A stretch of 24,115 nucleotides of DNA. It comes from Kiloniellales bacterium (GTDB lineage: Bacteria; Pseudomonadota; Alphaproteobacteria; Kiloniellales; JAKSDN01). The stretch spans positions 1 through 24,115 of the forward strand of contig JAKSDN010001448.1 of the NCBI GenBank assembly GCA_022360075.1. The letters are read 5' to 3'. Positions 8,371-13,708 of this stretch are shown one piece after another (positions within the stretch are counted from its first letter, which is position 1; each line of letters starts with the position of its first letter). The translations under genes were made by a program, and so were the position numbers. Under the pieces are notes generated by a model. The model saw only the letters and a program-made list of their open reading frames with translations, searched no databases and was not told the DNA's origin.

Positions 8371-8380
8371 GCGGGGTTAA
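8366..8380 (-). promoter_or_regulatory. Perfect CtrA-type box (TTAA-N7-TTAAC) upstream of the RTX operon
   Basis: Read toward the RTX gene the sequence is TTAACCCCGCCTTAACC, an exact TTAA-N7-TTAAC. It lies about 112 bp upstream of the RTX start codon. It is made from the last codons of the sensor kinase gene (S-L-T-P-P-stop), so coding and regulatory sequence overlap. CtrA is the alphaproteobacterial response regulator that binds this motif. Confidence 0.6.
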
Positions 8381-9664
8381 TGACGGCTTGGGTCGAACGA
8401 CGCGGTCGGCGGGAAAACGCGCCACCATGATCGTTCCCTGACCGGCGCTGCTGAGCACCTCGAGGCCGCCGCCGTGGGCCTCCAAGAGCTTTTTCGTCAG
8501 AGGCAGGCCGAGGCCGGTGCCCTGATCCCGAACGCCCCGGTTGGCGCCGATTTGCCCGAAGGGCGCCAAGGCGATGGGTAGGTCGTCGGCATGCATGCCG
8601 ACACCGGTGTCGAGCACAGAGATAACGAGCCCCTGCTCGGGGTCCCTGTCGGCGGTGAGCAGCACCTCGCCGCCCTTCGGCGTAAACTTGACCGCGTTGG
8701 CGAGAAGATTGATCAGGATCTGCCGCAAGCGCCGCTCATCGGCGTAGAGCTGCGGCAGCTCCGGCGCCAGGACCACGGAGAGCTCGACCTGCTCGGCCTG
8801 CGCATTCTGCTCGATCATCTTGGTACAGGCCTGGATCACCGACGCGACGTCGACGACTTCCTCGTTCAGCTCCAAGCAGCCGACGTCGGCCTTGGAAAGG
8901 TCAAGGATCTCGTTCACCAGGCCCATCAGATGCTTGCCGCTGTCGAGGATGTCGCCCACGTACTCCCGGCACTTGGGATGGGGCTGCGGGCCGAAGACCT
9001 CGCTCTGCAGGACATCGGCGAAGCCGATGATGGCATTCAAGGGCGTGCGCAGCTCGTGGATGAGGTTCGCCGTGAACTGGAAGCTCGTGTCCTTGCTGCC
9101 AACCTTGGCGGCGGCCAAGTCGGCGCGCAGCCGGGCGATCTCGGAGCGCTCGCTGCGGTCGGCGATCAAGGTGACGTAGGATTGCAGGTCGCCGAAGTCG
9201 TCGAAGACCGGCGCGAGCGTCAGCTTCGCGTTGAAGTCGGATCCGTCCTTGCGGTAGAGCCTGAGCTCGTTCGACGCGCTGCGCTGCTCGACCCTGGCCG
9301 CCTCGAGGCCATGGAGCGTCTTGGCGTCGCTTTCTGGGCCGTGAAACAGGCTCTGCTCGGCGCCGATGATCTCGCCGCGGGTATAGCCCGTGAGCTGCGA
9401 CAGAGCATCGTTGGCGAAGGTGAACTTGCGGTTCCCGGCGCCGGCGTCGCTGATGGCCACACCGACCGAAAGATGCTCGAGGATCGCTCGATGGCGCTGA
9501 TTCTCTCGCTTGAGGTCCTGGATGACGTCGATCAGGTAGGCGATGCCGGAGGCTTCGCTGGGCAAGGTCGGCCCGGCTTCGGCGGTCAGCGGCGAGTCCG
9601 GCTCGACGGCGCGCAGCGTCGCGCCAGGCCGATCGCTCCTCCTATCCGAGCCTTGGCTCACCAC
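8366..9664 (-). CDS. PAS-domain sensor histidine kinase
   Basis: This is a 432-residue signalling kinase with no transmembrane segment, so probably cytoplasmic. Residues 1-45 are unstructured and a short helix precedes a PAS domain at about 60-170 (NRKFTFANDALSQLTGY). A helical linker leads to the dimerisation/phosphoacceptor domain, with H-box LIHELRTPLNAIIGF and phospho-His203. The ATPase domain has the N-box around Asn323 (NLLANAVKFTP), G1 LDTGVGM (351-357), F-box APFGQI and G2 GTGLGLPL (382-389). The PAS domain lacks the cysteine motif of LOV photosensors; its ligand is unknown. Two GTG codons stand in tandem at the start (9664), with AGGGAG upstream. There is no receiver or Hpt domain, so the phosphate must pass to a separate protein; an Hpt/receiver pair at 21091-22147 is one candidate. 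A perfect CtrA-type box lies about 112 bp upstream. Confidence 0.93.
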   Translation of the reverse strand: MVSQGSDRRSDRPGATLRAVEPDSPLTAEAGPTLPSEASGIAYLIDVIQDLKRENQRHRAILEHLSVGVAISDAGAGNRKFTFANDALSQLTGYTRGEIIGAEQSLFHGPESDAKTLHGLEAARVEQRSASNELRLYRKDGSDFNAKLTLAPVFDDFGDLQSYVTLIADRSERSEIARLRADLAAAKVGSKDTSFQFTANLIHELRTPLNAIIGFADVLQSEVFGPQPHPKCREYVGDILDSGKHLMGLVNEILDLSKADVGCLELNEEVVDVASVIQACTKMIEQNAQAEQVELSVVLAPELPQLYADERRLRQILINLLANAVKFTPKGGEVLLTADRDPEQGLVISVLDTGVGMHADDLPIALAPFGQIGANRGVRDQGTGLGLPLTKKLLEAHGGGLEVLSSAGQGTIMVARFPADRVVRPKPSLTPP

Positions 9665-9774
9665 CCGTCAAACCGCTCCCTGGACGACTTCGCGTCACGC
9701 CTCGGTCCGGCCTCAAGCGGCTCTGTGGTCCCGAAGACGCCCTATCGGTCGGCGGTCATGATTTCTTAGCCAAG

Positions 9775-9790
9775 GTTAACGAAGCCTTAA
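9775..9790 (-). promoter_or_regulatory. Perfect CtrA-type box upstream of the sensor kinase
   Basis: Read toward the kinase gene the sequence is TTAAGGCTTCGTTAACC, an exact TTAA-N7-TTAAC. It lies about 112 bp upstream of the GTG start, the same distance as the box before the RTX operon. Regulation by CtrA is inference from the motif and its position. Confidence 0.6.
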
Positions 9791-9851
9791 GGCAGGCCCA
9801 AAGGCACGTGGATTGCCAGCAATGAGGCGAAACGGCGGGCGGACAAGCGAC

Positions 9852-9880
9852 GGGGGCGGAAGCCGTCGGCCCCCGCCCCC
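9852..9880. terminator. GC-rich hairpin, possible terminator of the histone-like gene
   Basis: GGGGGCGG (9852-9859) and CCGCCCCC (9873-9880) pair perfectly around a 13-base loop, which itself contains GCC/GGC. It lies 41 bp beyond the stop of the histone-like gene on the minus strand. There is no U-run on that strand after the stem, so intrinsic termination is uncertain. It could also act as an mRNA 3' end stabiliser. Confidence 0.45.
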
Positions 9881-9920
9881 GATCTTGTTCTTGAGGTTTA
9901 GACGTGTGCCGACGCGCTGC

Positions 9921-10730
9921 CTAGACCCGGCCGGCGCCGTTGTGCCACGCCGGCACGAAAGGCCGCGGCGCGGAGCGCTTGGCCGCGACCGCACGCCGAA
10001 GCGCCGGCTTCTTGGCCGACGTCGCGCGCGCGACCTTGGGCTTGCGCACCGAGATCCGCTTGGCCGCCTTCTTCGGCGAGCTCTTGCGGGCCACGGGCTT
10101 CTTCGCGCTGACCCGCCGCACGGGCTTCTTGGCCGTGAGCTTGCGGGCCGTCGTCTTCTTGGCGGTCCGCTTGACGCTCGGCCTCTTGGCGGCGGTCTTG
10201 CGCGCGACCGTCCGCTTCTTGGCCGCCGTCTTGCGGGCGGTCACCTTCTTGGCAGGGCTACGCCGCGCCGTCGTCTTGCGAGCAGTCGTCTTGCGAGCAG
10301 TCGACTTGCGCGCGGTGGTCTTGCGCGCCGCAGTCTTACGAGCGGTGGTCTTGCGAGCGGTGGTCTTGCGCGCAGTCGTCTTGCGCGCGGCCGTCCGCTT
10401 CTTGGCCGCCGTCTTGCGGGTCGCGACCTTACGCGCCGTCTTACGGGCGGTCGTCTTGCGGGCGGTGGACCTGCGCGCGACGGTCTTACGCGCGGCCGTG
10501 CGCCGCTTGGCCGCCGTGCTGCGCTTCTTGGCCGCCGACTTCCTGGCGGTGCTCTTTCTGGCCGTGGTCTTCTTGGCGGCGGTCTTCTTGGAAGCTGCCA
10601 CCACCTGCTTGGCGACCTTAGCCAGCTGGCGGCTGGCCGAGGTCAGGTCCTTGGCTGCGGACTTGAGCTCCTTAGTCATGGCTCGAAGCCGTTTCAATTC
10701 CATAGCCGAAGGAGTTTCCTTTTTAGGCAT
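9921..10730 (-). CDS. Histone H1-like / AlgP-like lysine-alanine-rich DNA-binding protein
   Basis: This 269-residue, extremely basic protein is predicted to coat or condense DNA in the nucleoid. Residues 1-48 form a charged helical head (ELKRLRAMTKELKSAAKDL). Residues 49 to about 200 are built from pentads of the type T-A-R-K-T, with AAKKR interruptions. Residues 200-255 carry looser K/R-P-V repeats, and the tail ends FVPAWHNGAGRV. Composition and repeat pattern match bacterial H1-like proteins and Pseudomonas AlgP, although pentad proteins of this kind can arise independently. The ATG at 10730 follows GAGGATTGAACA, a good ribosome site. A near-perfect CtrA-like box lies about 75 bp upstream. 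No enzymatic motif is present. The low-complexity frame makes indels, and therefore length variation between strains, likely. Confidence 0.88.
   Translation of the reverse strand: MPKKETPSAMELKRLRAMTKELKSAAKDLTSASRQLAKVAKQVVAASKKTAAKKTTARKSTARKSAAKKRSTAAKRRTAARKTVARRSTARKTTARKTARKVATRKTAAKKRTAARKTTARKTTARKTTARKTAARKTTARKSTARKTTARKTTARRSPAKKVTARKTAAKKRTVARKTAAKRPSVKRTAKKTTARKLTAKKPVRRVSAKKPVARKSSPKKAAKRISVRKPKVARATSAKKPALRRAVAAKRSAPRPFVPAWHNGAGRV
10131..10586 (-). repeat. Degenerate 15-bp tandem repeats coding TARKT pentads
   Basis: Repeated units of 15 bp encode T-A-R-K-T and variants within the histone-like gene. The block coding AAKKR (cttcttggccgccgtcttgc on the + strand) occurs near 10212 and again near 10398, which indicates duplication of larger segments. 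The unit length is a multiple of three, so gain or loss of units keeps the frame. Confidence 0.85.
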
Positions 10731-10804
10731 TGTTCAATCCTCGTCGATGTAGGGAGAAAACAAAGAACTCGGCACACTGGCGTTTGCTGGTGTAAGGCGG
10801 ATCT

Positions 10805-10820
10805 GTTAACAAACCCTTAC
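10805..10820 (-). promoter_or_regulatory. CtrA-like box, one mismatch, upstream of the histone-like gene
   Basis: Read toward the histone-like gene the sequence is GTAAGGGTTTGTTAAC, GTAA-N7-TTAAC, one base off the consensus. It lies about 75 bp upstream of the ATG. The mismatch is the same as in the second RTX-upstream box at 8321-8335. Confidence 0.45.
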
Positions 10821-10831
10821 CTACAAGATAT

Positions 10832-10861
10832 TTTGTCAAGCGATTCGGCTATATTTGTCAA
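10832..10861. repeat. Direct repeat TTTGTCAA x2, 22 bp apart
   Basis: TTTGTCAA occurs at 10832-10839 and 10854-10861, two helical turns apart, in the AT-rich stretch between the divergent histone-like and 76-residue genes. The spacing would place two proteins on one face of the DNA. No regulator is identified; it could equally be chance in AT-rich sequence. Confidence 0.35.
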
Positions 10862-11057
10862 TTCTTCCGTTCGTTTTACCCGCTGCTAATGTCCCGGCCT
10901 CATTGTCGGCCTGTCGCAAGGTATGCGACACGGCCCGTTCGGATCAGGTAGGTAAACCGGCCGCGCCGGCGCGGGCGGGCCAAGCGCGAGGACGACGGCT
11001 CAGGCCCTGCCGCTGCCTTGCGTCGAGGTCTGCGGGGCCTGCCGCCTGCGCCTCCGC
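10862..11057. other. Rest of the divergent intergenic region, no gene seen
   Basis: The stretch between the histone-like gene and the 76-residue gene (10731-11140) holds no convincing coding frame. Its left third is AT-rich with the near CtrA box and the direct repeat. The middle (about 10940-11050) is GC-rich without a recognisable motif. The right end carries a perfect CtrA-type box. Confidence 0.5.
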
Positions 11058-11073
11058 TTAATCTTCCATTAAC
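11058..11073 (+). promoter_or_regulatory. Perfect CtrA-type box upstream of the 76-residue gene
   Basis: TTAATCTTCCATTAAC is an exact TTAA-N7-TTAAC in the direction of the downstream gene, 68 bp before its ATG. This spacing would suit a CtrA-activated promoter, where the box covers the -35 region. Confidence 0.6.
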
Positions 11074-11140
11074 GATAGATCATTGTTTTGCCACAGTTCT
11101 TCGACTGCATCGGAGAACTCGATCGACTATATTATTGGAC

Positions 11141-11371
11141 ATGAGCAAGACTTCTCCCGTCGTCGTCGCCATGGCCGACGAGAAAGCTCGACGCGACAAG
11201 GTGTATCCGGCGCAGAGCTTGCGCCTGGCTAAGCTCGTCGCTGAGATCAATCGGGCCATGGAGATCCGGGACTATGCCCGGCTGGTCGACCTGGGCAACC
11301 GGCTAGCGACCGACGCGATCATCGCCCAGGCCCTGGAGGGCAGCGACCGCAAAGCCCGCGAGGCGCTCTAG
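11141..11371 (+). CDS. Small protein of unknown function (76 residues)
   Basis: I do not recognise this protein. It is 76 residues, charged, with no membrane segment or cysteine, and the segment from about residue 24 to the end looks fully helical (LRLAKLVAEINRAMEIRDYARLVDLGNRLATDAIIAQ). It reads like a small helical adaptor or regulator. The ATG at 11141 begins MSKTSPVV; the Shine-Dalgarno is poor (GGAGAACT is about 20 bases away), so a leader role or weak translation is possible. Codon third positions are rich in G and C, like neighbouring genes, which supports real coding. The frame also stays open upstream to 11018, but that would run through the CtrA-type box. A strong inverted repeat starts 2 bp after the stop codon. 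Confidence 0.65.
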   Translation: MSKTSPVVVAMADEKARRDKVYPAQSLRLAKLVAEINRAMEIRDYARLVDLGNRLATDAIIAQALEGSDRKAREAL

Positions 11372-11372
11372 T

Positions 11373-11432
11373 GGTTCAATTCCGACACTTGAGTCCGATG
11401 AAATTGGATCAAGTGTCGACCAGAATTGGACC
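11373..11432. repeat. Long imperfect inverted repeat (arms 24 and 27 bp, 9-bp loop)
   Basis: The left arm (11373-11396) contains CGACACTTGAGTCC and the right arm (11406-11432) contains GGATCAAGTGTCG. The two match over nearly their full length, apart from one substitution, a 4-base insertion (TGGT) and one extra G. The hairpin begins 2 bp after the stop codon of the 76-residue gene. It may be its terminator, though no T-run follows. Alternatively, the two arms may be the ends of a lost insertion element, since both end in GG(T/C)CAATT-like sequence when read inward. Confidence 0.6.
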
Positions 11433-11993
11433 TAAACAAGGAGTTACCTAGTGGGGCGGCCCGAGGTTCCGGGATCGGAATGTCGGAGTCGAACCCTAGG
11501 AGCGGCGACGATCCCGCCTCCCGGGACTGCCGTGTCAGAAAGGCTCTCCGGCAATTGGCGGGAGCGCCCTCCGCTGACGGCGCGGCGCGCCTGTAGGCCA
11601 CAACATGCGGCCAACCTTTGGTCATTCAGCCCCAATATATAGATCGAGCGGTCACCGATGAGCGGCTGTCGGTCACGCACACGCCGAGAGTCCGACCGCT
11701 GCGCCGGTTCGTGCGCCAAATCGGAGCCATAGAGACCGTCAGCAGGCCAGTTGCCGAAAATCGTTACCGATCAAATATTTATGAGTCAATCGCCGCGAGC
11801 GAAATGCCGGCGACAACCACCCTGTTCCTCAATACGATGATCGATCATCTATATGAAGCAGCCTAGATTGCGTGAAACGCTATATATTGCGTTCACGTGT
11901 TTCGTGCCGACGGATTGCCGGCGCCCGCCATGCCGGAACCGAGTCCCGTGATCACTGCGTGGTGCAGGTCGTCGGTCGAAAGAGAAGGGAGAA
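11433..11993. other. Gene-poor, relatively AT-rich region, possible remnant of foreign DNA
   Basis: About 560 bp without a convincing gene, lying on the 3' side of the tRNA-Thr gene. From about 11630 to 11900 the sequence is visibly richer in A and T than the rest of the window. An 82-codon frame (TTG at 11618 to 11866, +) is open, but it has no usual start, no recognisable motif and mixed codon use, so I do not call it. tRNA 3' ends are common integration sites, but I found no duplicated tRNA end here, so an old island scar is only a possibility. Confidence 0.45.
11871..11897. repeat. Short inverted repeat CGTGAAACGC / GCGTTCACG
   Basis: CGTGAAACGC (11871-11880) and GCGTTCACG (11889-11897) are complementary apart from one bulged A, and flank the 8-base spacer TATATATT. 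It may be a hairpin or a dimeric operator; no gene starts or stops close by to decide. It is the clearest symmetric element in the AT-rich stretch. Confidence 0.45.
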
Positions 11994-12069
11994 TGGTGCC
12001 GCCTGTAAGACTCGAACTTACGACCCCCGCATTACGAATGCGATGCTCTACCAACTGAGCTAAGGCGGC
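11994..12069 (-). tRNA. tRNA-Thr, anticodon CGU
   Basis: A complete 76-base cloverleaf can be drawn. The acceptor stem GCCGCCT pairs perfectly with AGGCGGC, and the D-arm is GCTC-AGTTGGTA-GAGC. The anticodon arm is TCGCA-TTCGTAA-TGCGG, with anticodon CGT reading ACG codons. The T-arm is GTAAG-TTCGAGT-CTTAC, the discriminator is A, and CCA is encoded. A U-G pair closes the anticodon stem at its outer end. The anticodon identifies threonine. This tRNA is a natural substrate class for the t6A37 modification made with TsaD, also encoded in this window. A sigma70-like promoter lies directly upstream. Confidence 0.97.
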
Positions 12070-12090
12070 ACGTCAGGACGACTGCGGCGG

Positions 12091-12119
12091 ACAGTAGTTC
12101 AGGCCCCGAGGCCCGTCAA
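12091..12119 (-). promoter_or_regulatory. Sigma70-like promoter of tRNA-Thr
   Basis: On the minus strand, TTGACG (12119-12114) and TACTGT (12096-12091) are separated by exactly 17 bp. Transcription would begin about 15 bases before the mature tRNA 5' end. The -35 box matches the consensus at 5 of 6 positions. It lies between the hemY stop codon and the tRNA, so the tRNA need not depend on the heme operon. Confidence 0.6.
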
Positions 12120-12169
12120 CGCCCGCCCGGTGACGCTGAAAGCTAAGCCAGACTTGGGTGAAGCAGCCC

Positions 12170-13696
12170 TTAACGCGAGGAGCTGGACTCCACGACCGAC
12201 GTCGAGGCCGCGCCCGAAGCGGCTGCGGGCACGGTCGCGGACACACCGCCTGCACCGGCCTGGAGACCCGCCGTCGGCACCGCCACGGCGGGCGTCTCCG
12301 CCGGCGGCTTGCTCGCCGGCGCCGGCGCGCTGCCGCGCTCTGCCTCGAGCGTCTCGATCAATGCACCGCCGTCGGTCGCGAGCGTCGGGGCCGAGACCCT
12401 GGGCGGCCGGCTCCAACGCAGCGAATCGAAGCTGTTGCAGGCCCCGCAGCGCGCCGACCAGTCGTCTGCGACCGTCCCACAGCTCTCGCAGACCCAGGCC
12501 GGCTCCGCCGGCGCGTCGGCGGCGCGCAGCAGCCACGAGCGCGCCTTCGCCACGTCCTCGTGCTCGGCTTCCTCGAGCCGGGCCATGAGGCGGCAGACCC
12601 GCTCGCCCGGCGTGGCATCGTCCTCGGCCTCGATGATCTTGGCGAGATAGCGGCGCGTTTCGCCCCAGAGCTCCGCCTCGAAGGCGGCCTCCGCCAAAGC
12701 CAAGCGGCTTTCCGGATGCTCGGGGCGGCTGGCGACCAGCCGGGAAATCTCCTGAAGCCCCTCGATCGGCTTGCTTTGCGCCTTGATCTTGCGATAGGCG
12801 GCGACGAGGCGCGGATGCGGGCCGTCCGCCCAGGCTCGCTCCAGCAGCTTCACCGCGTCGCGCCGGCGCCCATTGTCGACGTGCAGCTCGGCCAGCAGCA
12901 AGGTCGCCGGCACAAGATCCGGGGCGAGCTTACGCGCCTCCTTGACCATCTTGATCGCGGGCTCGCGCTGCCGCTTGTTCCTGGCGGCCTCGGCCTGCTC
13001 GACCAGCAGCACGGCGCGCCGGCGCTTGGAGTCGGCGGCCGGCAGCGCCTTCGTCTTGGCCGCATCCTTGATCGCGGCCTGCGCGCCCTCCAGGTCGCCG
13101 GCCTTCTCGCTCAGCTCGAACAGCGTCTCCAGGACCCAGGCGGAGTTCGGGCGCAAGCGCTTGGCCTGACGGGCGTAGTCGAGCGCAGCCGCGTCGTCGC
13201 CCTGGCGCAGCGCCTGCATCATCAGGCCACGCAATCCGAGGAAGCGGAGATCCTCGATCTTCAGCATCGCCTCGAAATAACGCTTGGCGGCCTGCTCGTC
13301 GCCCTCGAGCTGCGCGGCCTGGGCCGAGAGCAGCATCGTCAGGGGCGGATCCTCCAGCAGGCTGCTCGCCTTGCGCGCCCAGCGCTGCGCCTCCTCGGCA
13401 TCGCCCGCCGCCACCGCGACCATGCCTTGCGACAGCGCCCGGTAGCCGCGCCGCTCGCGGCTGCGCTCGAAGACCCGGCCGAGCTGGCCCGGCACCCGCC
13501 AGAGCGAGCCCCAGAAGCGGTAAGCCAAGGCGGCCAGGATGCCGAAGATAAAAGTGATGAAAAGCAGCACGCCGACCGAGGTGTCGACGCGGTAGCCGAG
13601 CCATTCGAGCGTGACCTCGCCGGGCTGCAGGGCCAGCCACCAGGCGACATAAACCAGGACCGCGAGCTTGGCGAAGAAGAGCAGTGTCCTCAGCAT
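12170..13696 (-). CDS. hemY: HemY-like heme biosynthesis-associated TPR membrane protein with zinc ribbon
   Basis: This 508-residue inner-membrane protein is of the HemY family, linked to late heme synthesis by operon context; it is not the protoporphyrinogen oxidase also called HemY. Two transmembrane helices span about 4-22 and 40-60, then a HemY_N-type region and TPR-like helical repeats run to about 395 (e.g. GDAEEAQRWARKA, GDDAAALDYARQAKRLRPNS). A rubredoxin-like zinc ribbon follows, with Cys403-x2-Cys406 and Cys417-x2-Cys420 (WVCESCG...RCGAC). The last 80 residues are Ala/Pro/Ser-rich and disordered. A similar ribbon occurs in the TPR protein LapB/YciM, so a protein-assembly or scaffold role is plausible. 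The ATG at 13696 stands 12 bp after the preceding stop, in a tight operon with hemC and hemD. No terminator is evident before the tRNA promoter. Confidence 0.9.
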   Translation of the reverse strand: MLRTLLFFAKLAVLVYVAWWLALQPGEVTLEWLGYRVDTSVGVLLFITFIFGILAALAYRFWGSLWRVPGQLGRVFERSRERRGYRALSQGMVAVAAGDAEEAQRWARKASSLLEDPPLTMLLSAQAAQLEGDEQAAKRYFEAMLKIEDLRFLGLRGLMMQALRQGDDAAALDYARQAKRLRPNSAWVLETLFELSEKAGDLEGAQAAIKDAAKTKALPAADSKRRRAVLLVEQAEAARNKRQREPAIKMVKEARKLAPDLVPATLLLAELHVDNGRRRDAVKLLERAWADGPHPRLVAAYRKIKAQSKPIEGLQEISRLVASRPEHPESRLALAEAAFEAELWGETRRYLAKIIEAEDDATPGERVCRLMARLEEAEHEDVAKARSWLLRAADAPAEPAWVCESCGTVADDWSARCGACNSFDSLRWSRPPRVSAPTLATDGGALIETLEAERGSAPAPASKPPAETPAVAVPTAGLQAGAGGVSATVPAAASGAASTSVVESSSSR

Positions 13697-13708
13697 GACC
13701 GCGTTTCC

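Noticed and set aside
9940..10752. Open frame on the + strand rich in L-R-A-V repeats, looking like a membrane repeat protein
   Set aside because: Mirror image of the 15-bp repeats in the histone-like gene. The minus-strand frame has a good ribosome site and a known composition.
11480..11530. GGAGTCGAACC, resembling a tRNA T-arm on the minus strand
   Set aside because: The flanking bases do not make a five-pair T-stem, and no acceptor, D or anticodon arm can be drawn.
11872..12063. 63-codon frame overlapping the tRNA
   Set aside because: Runs through tRNA-Thr on the opposite strand, with no ribosome site and no conserved features.
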